From: Porphyra umbilicalis
Lineage: Eukaryota; Rhodophyta; Bangiophyceae; Bangiales; Bangiaceae
Assembly: GCA_002049455.2 (NCBI GenBank)
Contig: KV919031.1
Location: 43,925-107,924, forward strand
Length of the DNA stretch: 64,000 nt
Direction: 5' to 3'
A program made the position numbers and the translations under genes. The notes under the pieces were generated by a model that searched no databases, had not been told where the DNA came from, and was given only the letters and a program-made list of their open reading frames with translations. This document shows positions 45,701-56,434 of the stretch, one piece after another. Position 1 is the stretch's first letter. Each line of letters starts with the position of its first letter.

Positions 45701-46665
45701 TGCCTCGCCGCCCGCGTCGCGCACCTGTCGCTCGGCGTCCACGCGGCGGCGGCGGCGGCGGGGGGCGGCGGGGCCGGCGGCGACGGCGGGGCGGGCGGCG
45801 ACTTTGTGGCGGCGCCGTCGGGCGCTGCCGCCGCGGCGGTGGCGACGGAGCTCGCCGCCCTCCTCGACGTGGCCGCCGTGCAGGTGCGCGTGCGGGTGGC
45901 GCTGCTGCGGCGGGCGGCGGCGGGGCGGGGGGCGGCGGCCGCCGGCGGCGGCAGCGCCGACACCTCCCGCGCCGACGGCGCGGCGGCGGCGGCGGCGGAC
46001 CTCGACGGCCGCGTCGTGGACCTGTCGACGCTCTTCCACGCCTACATCACCCCGTGGGCGCTGCCGCGGGCGGCGCTCGCGGCGCTCCGCGTCGCGGGCG
46101 CCCCCGCCCAACCGTCGGTCGTTGGGGCGGTGTGGGCGGACCTCGCGGAGCGCCTGCTCGCCGCGTCGGGGGTGGACGATGGGGAGCCGCTGGCGGGGGC
46201 GGGCACCGCCCCGCCCCCCGTCGCCGCCGCCCGCCTCACCGCCCTCGTCGCAGAGGCGGCGGCGGGGGGGGGGGGGGCGGCGACGGCGGCGGCGGCTGGT
46301 CCCCCGCCGCCCCCGTGCGCGCCGTCGAGGTCGCCGCCGCCGCCGCCGCGCCGGCGTGTGCGTATGGGGCGCCGGCGGGGGGGCGGTGGGTGCCCGCCGC
46401 GCTCGCGGCGGCGGGCATCCCCGCCGACGCCGTCCTCGGCGCCTACGCCGAGTTGGCGCGGGGGGGGGGGGGCGCGCCCGTGACCACCCCGGTGCTCCTC
46501 GCGGCGGCCACGGCCGTGTTGCACACGCTGCCGCCGGGGGGGGGGGGGGGGGCCGCCGCCGCCGCTGCGGTGCGGGCCCTGGGGGGGGCCCTCACGCCGC
46601 GCCTCGGCGAGCACCCGGCGGTGGTGGAGGCGCTCGCGGCGCTCGGCGACGCGGCGCAGAGGTGA
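40828..46665 (+). CDS. NUP155: nucleoporin Nup155/Nup170 (inner ring of nuclear pore), frames broken at G/C runs
   Basis: Scaffold nucleoporin of the inner ring; N-terminal beta-propeller and C-terminal alpha-solenoid. The propeller start is diagnostic: GWLSIDHTVYVWPL, then QLVVSVAALPPPPGTFRPSV and LLAVATPATVTLVAV, then GVLLAGADGRLHLL and PLVDVAVDGRRGVAVTL. Later family blocks are WWVLTADGAAVYAL, GFSAAHDGLVLLLARTVGAL, LLWRYYARHGRGGEAAAVLL, LSTLFHAYITPWALPRAALA and the last repeats, ending LGEHPAVVEALAALGDAAQR. These blocks lie in all three plus frames and switch at or beside long G or C runs, for example near 41970, 42170, 42300, 42375, 42500, 42800, 43250, 43350, 43735, 45020 and 46270. Gly and Ala linkers are long, and no intron is needed. 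The frame breaks are probably homopolymer errors, so the true product is about the same length. Start is the ATG at 40828 (MPPSMPPPSP). Confidence 0.9.
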
Positions 46666-47057
46666 GGGCGCGCGTGTTGTGGGGGGGGGGGGGGGGCGCT
46701 ACGGTGGCGTCGGCACCCGGTGGGGGTTGGCCGCGCGCGGGCCCGTGTGCTTTTTTTTTTTTTGGGGGTGTCTGCGCGCGCGCGCTGCTGCCGCGGTGGG
46801 CGGCGGCGTGCGCGCCGCGAGTCGTGCGCCACGCCGCGCGCGCACCGTTGCGGACACGGACAAAGAAAAAAACGAAAAAAAGGTCGACGTGAGACCATTG
46901 TTGTTGTGCAGGCGGGCTCGCCACGCCGCCCCGTGGCGCCCCCCTCTCGCTCCCTCGCGGCCACCGCGGCCGCCGCGGTGCGCCGCCGGTCGGTCCTCCC
47001 TCGGCGCGTCGGCGGCCGGCGCCGACGTGCGCCGTGGCGCCCCCCGCGCCGCGCCCG
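46666..47057. other. convergent 3' region between NUP155 and the PH-like gene
   Basis: About 390 bases between two converging genes. Contains a G14 run near 46681, a T12 run near 46750 and an A-rich stretch near 46864-46880 that could act in transcript ends. No gene. Confidence 0.45.
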
Positions 47058-47981
47058 TCACGCCTCTGCCTCGCTCTCGTCGCTATCCACGTCGAGCTCC
47101 GTCGACCAGTCACACGCGACGGGCGGCGGCGCGTGGACGGTCGCCGTGGCCGCCGCCGCGGCGGCGGCGACGGCGGCGGCGGCGGCGGCGCGTTGGTAGA
47201 CCAACCGCGTTGCAGCGTCGTTGAGGAGCTCGAGCACCTTTGCCCGGTGCTTGCTACAATGGGGGGGGGAGGGGGGGGGGGGGGGTGCACAGCCTCGGAC
47301 AGCAAGGACGCGGCGGGCAAAAGGCGGACGTCAGCGATTGCGCTTCCACACCCCTGTGAGGGCCCATCAAAGCGTCGACGCTGACTGTGGGGGCAAGCAA
47401 CAAAGCAAGGTACATGTGCGGCGGGTGTGACGTACCTCGGCTCCTCCCTTTTGAGCAAAGCCCGGGCGTCGGGGAAGGTGAGCCACCGGCGCTCCCACTT
47501 GTTTCGCTACAACGCCAAACAAGGACGCATCAGAGAGGACACGGTCAAGATTAAATGCGAGACGACGCCGTCCACCAACACAGGTGATGTCAGTATTTTG
47601 TCCGAGACGTCCCCTCTCCCGCACCACAAACGCCCATGCCGCCCACAACGCGTAGCAACGTCAGCGATGTGGAGTGACCTGGCAACGTACCCCTTTCCAC
47701 CCCTTGGACCAACGGTCATGCACGTCTGTCACGTGGAGCAGCCACACTTTCCGGTTCCCAGGGGCAGTTAGTGCGACGGGACTGCCGAGCGTGGGGCCGA
47801 CCACCTCCCCCTTGACACCCGCCTGTGCGAGTGCACCGCGGCTCGCCGCCTTTCGGGACCTCTCTCCGCTGCCGACGGGGCTCGCAGGGAAGCGCCACAC
47901 CGCGGCGGGGCTCAATGGCCGCACCAGTAGCACGGAGGGGGTGCCGGTGGCGGCGTCCACAAGGACGGGCACGCAGCCAAC
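47058..47981 (-). CDS. spliced gene with a PH-like domain, 5' end unresolved
   Basis: Four exons fit phase and GT-AG rules: 47981-47691 (preceded by GACACAG), intron from GTACGT to TTGTAG, 47506-47436 (RNKWERRWLTFPDARALLKR), a 51-base intron from GTACGT to CCCACAG, an exon from 47384 to about 47320 whose donor is unclear, then a C-rich acceptor and last exon 47253-47058. The last exon encodes RAKVLELLNDAATRLVYQ, an Ala run and an acidic tail DVDSDESEAEA. The Trp-x-x-Arg-Trp strand followed by a C-terminal helix resembles a pleckstrin-homology fold, which often binds phosphoinositides at membranes. That identity is inference; the upstream exon (SPVALTAPGNRKVWLLHV) may belong to the same or another domain. 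More exons upstream are likely. Confidence 0.48.
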
Positions 47982-50169
47982 CTGTGTCAGCCGACGCGGG
48001 CATGTGGGTGAGGTGAAAGGGAAGAGGTCGGTACAGAGGGAGGACCATGGAGCGGCGCATACCCAAGGCCGGCAAACAGCGGTCGGTCAGAGATGTCAGT
48101 GTCGGTGTCGAGGCGAGAAACGGGCTCGCGAAAGACACTCGAGGTGGCGACATGCACACGAAGTGCCTTGGCCTGACGTACCGTCTGGCGACCCATGGGG
48201 AGTGTGTCCGTGTCTGGGGCGGTACGAGTGGATGTGTATCGAGAGGCAGGTGCAAGGGACGCTCGCCCAACACACGGCACGCAGAACAGGGCGGTTGTTC
48301 CGGAAGCGCACGCGTGTCTGGCACGACAGGCGTACTGTGAACACTGGCCAGGCCCGTCCCCCTGGCCTTTATGGGCCAAACGAGCTCGCCCATAGCAACT
48401 CAGGCCCCCCGCTGTGACGCTCGTCTACAGCGCGTCACTGAAACGCGCGGCCGCAGTGTAGGTTGGTCAAGAGACGGCCACGCGCACGTCGCAGGTTCTA
48501 GATGGCACACGCCGCTTGGCCGGCTCTCCGACGCCGCGGGACACGTGCAACGGCCCGCCCGTGACAATGCGGCGGGTGTGCGCCATGCCGTACGGCGCTG
48601 GGGGTCATGGCGCTGCACGAGGGAGATGAGCCGCGGGGCCCTCACGCAGGGGCCTGACCTCGTCTCTGGCGACGGCGCGAATTGTTCGGCCGCTGTTTGC
48701 GGCTGAGTTTCGCTGGTACATGTGCCCCGCCTCGTTAGCCAAACGCTGGCTGCTGGTGCTATATGGCCCAAACCAGCATGATTGGCTGACTCGTTGACTC
48801 GTGACTGTTGCTTCCACGTGGCACTTTGGATCGCGGTACTGTAGTTGCGGGCCATGCACTGTTCTCTGGATCTCCACCCCGCCGTGTGCGCGCCGCAAGC
48901 CACAAGTGGCGCCGGTGGAGGTGCTGCCTGCGTGTCCGCCAAACAACGAGGTGTGACAACCCACTGGCGGTTTGTCGCCGCGGAACCACTCCTCGTTTGC
49001 CGAAGTTGACGTGGCGACCGGCCGCGCGACATCATGTCGCGGGCAATGATTGCCCCTTCGTCCGTGGCGGCCACGACGCCATGCAACGGCGCGCCGCCAT
49101 CGCTGGCCCGAGGGTTCTTCTATCAACGCTTAAATCTGCGGCGCTGCGCGCCTGTGCGCCTCGCTATGATGCATCGTCCTCCGCGGTGACTGGCGTGGAG
49201 GACATGCAGACTTGAGCCGACCTGACAAGCGACATCGTAAGCCATTCCCATCGAATCCAACACACCCGTCAAGACGTCTGACCGCCAGCGAGGGCCGCAC
49301 GCTCTTCCAGCTTGGCGCACCATCGTCCCGACATGACTTTTTCCAATCGAGACTTCATCGAGGCCTCATTTGCGATGAGGTTCGCATCACTCAGGATATG
49401 ATTTCCTGCAGGGTTGCTCGGTGGACATTGTTGGGCTTTGCGATGGGCTCAATTGGGTGGCCACCAAGCGCCCAGACCGTCGAATATGATGCGTGGGAGA
49501 GCATTTACTTCCGCTTCGTTGATTCGAGAAACTCCTACGAACTATAATAAATATAATGTGGCGACCACCGTCGTCCCGCCACCTCCTTCGACATCTCGCC
49601 GGTCTCTGACTCCTGGCCGAGCTCGAGCTTGGGCGAACTGAATTGTAGTCAATGTGTGAAGCGGGCGCGTGGGTGAGAGAAGCTCACGTGGAGAGTGTTC
49701 GAGACAGTGACTGTGCTTTCGATGATTTTTTCGCTCTCTTATCGACGTGCGACCGGCTCTACGTACACTTCTGCAGTTGATGTCATCGGCCCGACGAGCT
49801 GTTGTAGACGCCAATCAGATGCCGTCGGGGATGGTTCTTGCGAAGAAGACGTGGTCACGACGACGGTGAGACGGAGAAATTGTAAGAATAAGTGCATCAT
49901 CGTCCGTGCACGAATGCTTGAAATTTCCATTGACAGAACGTTGGTCGACACGTCAAGACACTTCGGAATCAACTGCCCAATCAGGATGGCTGCTTCTAAT
50001 CTGTAGACAGGACAGCCAGAACCTCGAAAGTTGACAGGACCTCATCGGGGCGAATCTTTCGATGGGATGACCGATGGGCAGGAAAAAGCCCATCGACGGT
50101 CTTTTTTAGCCCATCGCAAGTCCATCGAGAGCTCGATGGGACCGCGATGGGAGAATGTCCAGAGCTGGC
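47982..50169. other. no gene resolved; may contain 5' exons of the PH-like gene
   Basis: Moderate-to-high GC. Open frames on both strands (for example minus 48400-49126) have no motif. Bases 48000-48400 may hold upstream exons of the PH-like gene. Bases 50055-50150 carry six CGATGGG/CCCATCG words in both orientations. Confidence 0.35.
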
Positions 50170-50203
50170 CATCGCCAAGCTCACACGAGTGAGCTTGGCG
50201 ATG
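50170..50203. repeat. perfect 15-bp-arm hairpin
   Basis: CATCGCCAAGCTCAC, four-base loop ACGA, then its exact inverse. It lies next to the cluster of CGATGGG words and could be a foldback terminus or an RNA hairpin. Confidence 0.8.
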
Positions 50204-51614
50204 CATCGCCATGGCGTACACCGCCTCGTGCCTGCTTCCCTTGCCGGGTCGCCCCCCTCTCCCCTCCCCCGCCACATCTGGCCACCCACTACCCATGGCT
50301 CCCGCTCGCCTGGTGGCAGCAGTAGCCACCGCCGCTGCGGCCGCCACCCCCGCCGTCACCCCCACATGTGGGACTCCTCCCCCTCCCCCCTCCGCCATGC
50401 CGCTGGTGGTGCCCCTAGTGCCTGCCCCCGCCACCGACACTGGTGATGGCGTGGTGCGGAGCATTGCCAGCTGGACCCCCCAGCCGACGCTGCTCGACAC
50501 CCTCAACCAGTCGCTGACCACCGACTCGACTGCGGCAGCGCTGCGCGCCGGCGGCGCCGGCCGTACGTGATCTGTGGGGCTGGCATGGATCTGACGCAGC
50601 GACGGCCACCGCCTGCCGGCGGTGTTGTCCGTCCTCGCCGCCTCGAGGCGGCGAGGACACCGCTGCAGGTAGAGGCGGTCCCCCCCCTCGCACCACAGAT
50701 TTCCGTCAGACCCACCTGACGCACCAGCCACGATGCTTGAAAGGGCGGCCATGGTATGGGCACGCACGACCGCCTTGACTGGGTCACTTGTGCCACCCGT
50801 TGGCTTCCGCTCCCCGACCGCAATTGCAACGGACCACTGCCCTACCCTGCCCACCCTCTAGCCCCCCTGTTCTTCACTCTTAGCATTGCCGCGCTTCCGT
50901 CGTTCCCACACCTACCCCCACCATGGCGCACCCCGTTGGTCGGCGGCAACTGGCAGTACAGCGGCACGGCCGGCGGTCGTCGACGCCTTGCTCTCGGGCG
51001 GGTGCGGGTTGAACACTCCCCTCACCCCCGACGGGGCGACGCACCACCACGTGGCCGTTCGCGCCAAAGAGCGCAGGCGCCAGTCCCTCCACGCATGTTT
51101 CGACGCGCCACGTGTCGGCCCCACACGTCGACGCCGCCAGTGCGTGGGCGGGTGAAGCGCAACGCACGCCGCCCAATGTCTCGGTTGCGGCGCGCCCGCC
51201 AGCGCACGGGCGGGGCGGACACGACAGAGGAGCGCCGAGCGGCAGCGGGTGGCGGGCAGACCGACGCACTTCCGCAAATGTCAATGGCATGGAGTCCGGC
51301 ACGAAAACGGTTGCCGACGCGGCCATGAACGCGGCGTGGTCGCAAAAGAAAAACACAGCGGGCCGGGCATCCCGGGGCCCGGCCAGCTGCCATACCCAAA
51401 GGCCACCCCTGTGGCGGACCAAACGACCGCCCGCCTGCGGGCATCCAACCGGCGGCCGCCACCACCACCCAAGCAGGCACCTTCCCCATCCCCACACTCC
51501 CCACCCAGTCCGCCTGCAACTGCACCATGCATGCGACCCCATGGCGGCCGCCGTCACCCCCGCTTCCCCAGCCCTCTGGCGCCACCAGCCAGCCCCGCCC
51601 CGCCGGCCGCTCCC
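50204..51614. other. no gene resolved downstream of ABC1 kinase
   Basis: GC-rich DNA with overlapping open frames on both strands. A plus-strand frame at 50286-50570 (MAPARLVAAVATAAAAATPA, then VVRSIASWTPQPTLLDTLNQ) looks somewhat protein-like, but it has no homology I can recognise. Confidence 0.35.
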
Positions 51615-54611
51615 TCACCGCTTGGTCGTGTAGCGCGCGAGGCGCGCGTCGAGCGCCCGCAGCTTGAGTAGCCCCGCCGCCAGCCGCGCCGCCGCCAGCC
51701 CCGCGGCCACCCACAGAGCGCGCGCGCGGAGGACGTACCCCCCCCCCGACGTGGTGTAAATGACCGCCAGCTGACACAGCGTGGCGGCCACGAGCGCGAC
51801 GGCCATGTTGCCCTCCACGACGCGCATGCGTTGGAAGGCGCGCTCCGACTCGAGCACCCTCACGCGGAGGCGGAGCTCCCCCTCCTCCATCCGCCGCAGC
51901 GTGCGCTCGACGTAGGCGAGCTTCCGCGGCGCCGTCACCGTCTCCTCAATGTCGATGGGCCGCCAGCCGACTTTTTTGAGGCCGGACTTGACGACCGTCA
52001 GTGCCGCCGACCCATCCTTGAGGTCGACGAGCTCCTTGAGGTAGGGGGCGGCCAGGAGTGTCAGGTCGTAGGACGGGTCGAGGCCCTTGCCGACGCCCTC
52101 GAGTGTCGTAAAAGCCCGAAAGACAAAGGTAAAGACGGGGGGGAAGACAAACGGCTGGTCTTCCCCCACCGCCAACAGCTCGTCGCCAATGGACGTGAGG
52201 CGGGCCACCAGTTCAGAGCGCTTCTCGTCCGCACTCTTCCGCACGTTGCCCGCGGAGAGGGAGGTGCGGAAGGCAGAGATAAAGTAGCGCCCAATCTTCT
52301 CCACGGACACCCGGTCGGCGGTCGGGCGGAGGATGCCCATGGCCGCGAGGCCGTCGCAAAAGTCCTGGGGCGTCCCCTCGTAAATGGCAAAGACGGTGTT
52401 GATGAAGCCCTGCCGCACCGAGGGGCTGATGCTCGAGCACATTCCAAAATCATAGTAGATGAGGCGCCCGCCATACTGGGCGTCCACGTGCAGGTTCCCT
52501 GGGTGGCAATCCTGTACGGACAAAGAAGTAAATACGGGGCAGGCACAGTCAAAGCCAGCGTCAAGCGAGCCCAAGAGCAACGACCAGCAGCACGTGTCAG
52601 TCGGTCGATTTCCAGAGTGGACAAAAAGACCAGGATGGTAGCCTCGTTGGGGATGCGCCTTCACTCAACGTCCACAGTCAAACACAAAGCCCCCAGACTG
52701 TCGCCGAGGGCCAGGGACGGATGCCCAGCCAACGCTCCCCGCAGCGCCCTGGAGGACACGCGTGTGGCACCTCCGACCACGGCAAGCAGCCACCCCAGCG
52801 TCCCACAGTGACCGCGCCGCGACGTCGCTCACTGCTGGCGCTCGCTCACACCCACCGCGTGCGACACTGCGTGCGCACGCCATCAAGGGCATCCCCTCTC
52901 GCTGCCGGCCATCGTCGGCCGTCCCCCCCCCCCCCCGCCCCCCACACGTACGTCATGAAAGAACCCATGCCGCAGCAGCTGCGAGAGGAAGGACTGCGCG
53001 GCGCGGCGCGCAACGAGCTTCCGGTCGAGCCCCATCGCGTCCATCGCCGCATAGTCATTGATCTTGACGCCCTCCACGTACTCCATCGTCAAGACCGCTT
53101 CCGACGTGCGCTCCCAGTACACGGCGGGCACTTTCACCCACCGCGTGTCGGCAAAATTGTCGCGCATGCGCTCCGAGTTGGCCGCCTCCCGCGTGTAGTC
53201 AATCTCCTCATAGAGGAGCGCCGCCGACTCTTCAAAAATGCCGAGCCAGTTGCGCTGCGCGCCGTCGGTTTTGGGGTCGACGCGGTCGAGGAGGCGCGCG
53301 AGCGCGCGCAAGTTTTTGAGGTCCACGTCAAAGAGCTCCCGCAGCCCCGCGCGCTGCACCTTGACCGCCAAATCCTCCCCGTCGAGCGTCGCGCGGTGCA
53401 CCTGGCCGAGCGACGCGGCCGCAATGGGCACCTCGTCAAAGGTGTCAAAGAGGAGCGGCAGGGGCTGGCCGAGCTCCCGCTCCACGCTCGCCACCGCGTC
53501 GGCGCCCGAAAAGCCCGGCACCCGGTCCTGCAAGTCGACGAGCTCCTCAATGTACTCGCGGGGCAGCACGTCGATGCGCGTGGAGAGCAGCTGCCCGAGT
53601 TTGATAAACGTCGGGCCGAGCGCGAGGAGCCCCCGCTTGAGCCGCCCGGCGAGCACCACCCGCCGCCGCGCCTTGGCCGCCTCGTCCGTGACGCGGCGGA
53701 GGCGGAGCTCCCCGACGCCGAGGCGGAGGAAAAACCACCAAATTTCAACGGAGCGCCAAAACGCCGACCGGGCGCCCCGCCGGGACCAGCCGCCTTCCAT
53801 GGCGACCGCCCGGTCGCCGCGCGCGTCGCCGCCGCGCGTCGCTGCCGCCGCCGCCGCCGCCGCCGACGCGGTGGCGCCGGTGGCGGCGGCGCCGGTGCCA
53901 CCGCCGCCCCGCGCCCGCCCGAGGCGCCTCCGCGCCGCCGCCGCGCCGACGGCACCCGCGGCCGCCCCCGTTGCTGCCGACGCGCCGGCCGCCGTCGACA
54001 CGGCCGCGCCCGTGGCGGCGGGGGCGGGCGCGCCCCGCCGGCCGCCGCGCCGGCCCCCATCGCCGACGGCACTCGCGCCCACCCCCCCCACCGCCCCGTC
54101 GGCCTGCGCACGCCCCTCAACGGCGGCGGCGGTCGCTTCCGCCGCCACCCGCGCGGCGGCCGTCTCGGACAGCGCCGCCGCGTCGGCCATGACGCGCACC
54201 GCCGACGCGCGGCGGGCGGCGGCGCGGGCGACCGGGTCGGGGGCGGCACGGGCGCCGGGGCGCCAGCGCCACCACCGCCGCCGGGTGGGGGGGGGAGGGG
54301 GGGGGGGGGGGGGGGGCCGTCGCCGAGGGGGGGGACGGCGTCGCCGCCGCCGACGCGGTGGGGCCGACGCGGGGGGGGGGGGGGCGCCGCCGCGCGGCTG
54401 GGGGGCGGTGGGGGGGGGGGGGGACCGCCCGCGGCTGCGCCCGCCGTGGCGCCCACCGCCCCGGTCGGCCGCCGCCGCTGCCGCAGCCGCCGCCATCGGG
54501 GCGGCCGCCGAGGCGGCCGGGCCGCGGCGGCTGCCGCGGCAGCGGCAGCGGGGGTGGGAGAAAGGCGGCGCACGCCACCCACACCGCAGACACGGGCGGC
54601 ACACCGGCCAT
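51615..54611 (-). CDS. ABC1/UbiB/ADCK-family atypical kinase, plastid-type, one intron
   Basis: Two exons: about 53800 (or earlier) to 52952, a 440-base GTACGT...CAG intron at 52951-52512, then 52511-51615. Signature blocks in order: LGPTFIKLGQLLSTRIDVLP (the KxGQ region), ELVDLQDRVPGF, the Ala-rich nucleotide loop AAASLGQVHRATL, the Lys of DLAVKVQRAG, EIDYTREAANSERM, the catalytic loop GFFHDDCHPGN formed exactly across the splice, and metal-binding YYDFGMCSSI. The C-terminus has two membrane-like segments (MAVALVAATLCQLAVIYTT; ALWVAAGLAAARLAAGLL). A core start is ATG 53800 (MEGGWSRRG). A further ATG at 54611 (MAGVPPVSAVWVACAAFLPP) would give a transit-peptide-like leader, but it lies in another frame across G runs near 54300-54415. 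The family acts on lipid-quinone metabolism in plastids and mitochondria. Confidence 0.9.
52512..52951 (-). other. intron within the ABC1 kinase catalytic loop
   Basis: Donor GTACGT at 52951, acceptor GTACAG at 52512; 440 bases, phase 0. The join restores the H-x-D-x-H-P-G-N spacing of the family, which strongly supports the splice. Confidence 0.88.
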
Positions 54612-55447
54612 GGTGGCGGCCCCGACGACCAGGGCGGGGCAGCGGGGGGGGACGGGGGAATCAGGGGGGCGCGTGGAAGCGGCGCGCCAGGCACGCGCGG
54701 CGGCAGCCGGAGCGGCACACACCCCCCCGACCGCGTCGCAGCCGCCGCAGCACACCCGCGCGGGGGGGGGGTGGCAAACGGAAGCAGGCGCCGCCGTCGT
54801 GCCACGGCGCCACGGCGGTGGCGGGCGGGCGGCCGCCGGCGGCGGTGCGGTGCCGGCCGTGACCGCGGGCGCCGCGGGCGGCGCGGGGCGCGCGGGCGCG
54901 CGGGCGGGGGGGGGGGGGGCGCGAGCCGCACGGGGTCGCGTCCGCGCGGGCCGCGCGGGGCGGCGGGTCGAATCGGCAGCGGGCGGTGGACTTTGGCCGG
55001 GCACCTCCACGGTGGGGGCGGCGGGGCGGGGTCGGCGGGCCCGCAGAGCTCCGCGCCGCCCGGCGTGGAAGATTCCCCAACGCCCCCGCATTTGAGCGCG
55101 TGCGCATGCAAGTCGTGCAATTGGCAGCACACCCCACGGCGCGGCGCGCTGGCCGCGCTGCCCCGCGCGCTGCCGCGCGCCCCTCCAGCGCGCCGTACGG
55201 CGCCTCGAGGTCCACGGCGACGCTACTACTAGGCAGCAAGCGACACACCGCCTTTGTCTACACGCTCAGCCGTCGCGCTTCCATGTTTGGTGCAAGGCTG
55301 GCCACGGGGCACGTTTGGAGAGCAACGCTGTGCCGCACAGCCGGCAATGGCGGGGGCGCGCGGCGAGCGGGCCGACCACCGCCGCCGCGTACACGCCGTT
55401 TGAGTCAAGCGCCCACCGGCCGCGCCGCCAGTCGGAACGCCGGCGTG
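54612..55447. other. upstream region of ABC1 kinase; no other gene resolved
   Basis: Very GC-rich, with G runs. Would hold the promoter and leader of the minus-strand ABC1 gene. Confidence 0.35.
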
Positions 55448-55469
55448 AGCATGGACGGCCGTCCATGCT
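55448..55469. repeat. perfect 22-bp palindrome
   Basis: AGCATGGACGG followed by its exact inverse. The pairing extends to about 34 bases with one mismatch (CGGCGTG/TACGCCG flanks). Confidence 0.85.
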
Positions 55470-56434
55470 TACGCCGACTGGGCGAATCGCAAAGGCTGCG
55501 GACAGGGGCGCCACTGTCCAAGCGTGCGGCGCGTTGGGAAGCTCGCCTACGGGCCCGCTGGCTAGCCGCTACGGGTGGCTCACTGAAATCGGCAATGGCG
55601 GAGCTACAGCTCGCGCAGCGATAGCGCCTGCCATCGGCGCCCGCGGCCCTCAGCCGGCCGCGTCAGCGGTGCAGCACTGTGCGTCCACGTCCACGCCCAC
55701 CGCGAGGAGCCCACAGGTCGTGCGCACGACGGCGGGTGCCCCCGACAAAGCGCTACCGCTGCCATTGAATGCCCCTGCACAGACGGGTGGCATCCACGCC
55801 GTGGAGGACGCGGCGTCCCCCGCAGCCGTCGCGGCGGCCCTGCCCCGCCGACGCCGCTCCGCGGGTGGCCGCGCCCCCCGCCACGGTGGCCGCCCCGGCG
55901 TGCGCCACGGGGACCATGGCCGTCGACATTACCGCCGCCGTCGTTGCCGCGGCGGACGCGCCAATCGCATCTTGCCACCGCCGCGGCAGCCGTGGCGGCC
56001 GCAGCGGACGTGATCGCCGCGACGCTACCACCGGCGCCACCATCAGCCCGCGGCGGCGGCGGAGCATGCGATCAGCGTCAGTGCTTGAGGCAAACGGCAC
56101 TCGACGCGACTCTGTCGGTGGGCGGTGGCACGCCCACCGAGGACAATACATGGCAACCGTGAGCTCACGGCACCCTCGGCGGTGGGGCTGGCCGCCGCCC
56201 AGACGACGGTTGGTGGCACCACAGAGAACCTGCTCCAGGTGGCACTGCCGCTACCGCCAGGTCAGACCCAAAAGCCGACAGTGACCAACGAGCCGCGGGC
56301 AGCAAGGAACTGGGCGGCCCGGGAGTCCCGGCCGTCAGCGACACGTCCCTGGTCGGCCAGCAGCTGCCCGTGGGGAGAAGGGCCCCGACGCACCACACAC
56401 ACAAACACCGTGATGGATACAGCGGGTGTCAAAG
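55470..56434. other. no gene resolved; possible small plus-strand gene
   Basis: Plus-strand pieces look protein-like: MAVDITAAVVAAADAPIA near 55916, ACDQRQCLRQTALDATLSVG ending at a GTGAGC donor-like site near 56159, then VGLAAAQTTVGGTTENLLQV to a stop near 56454. They might be exons of a small secreted protein, but no family is recognised and the ends are undefined. Confidence 0.25.

Noticed and set aside
42701-46111. Long minus-strand frames antisense to NUP155
   Set aside because: Arg/Pro-rich shadows of Ala/Gly codons; the conserved blocks are on the plus strand.
48400-49126. Two overlapping minus-strand frames of about 170-230 codons
   Set aside because: No motif, no codon bias and no splice context; likely chance frames.
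50042-50854. 270-codon minus-strand frame
   Set aside because: Overlaps a hairpin and repeat words; composition shifts abruptly, and there is no recognisable domain.
52721-55232. Long plus-strand frames (up to 713 codons) antisense to the ABC1 kinase
   Set aside because: They are complements of a conserved GC-rich gene and carry no motif of their own.
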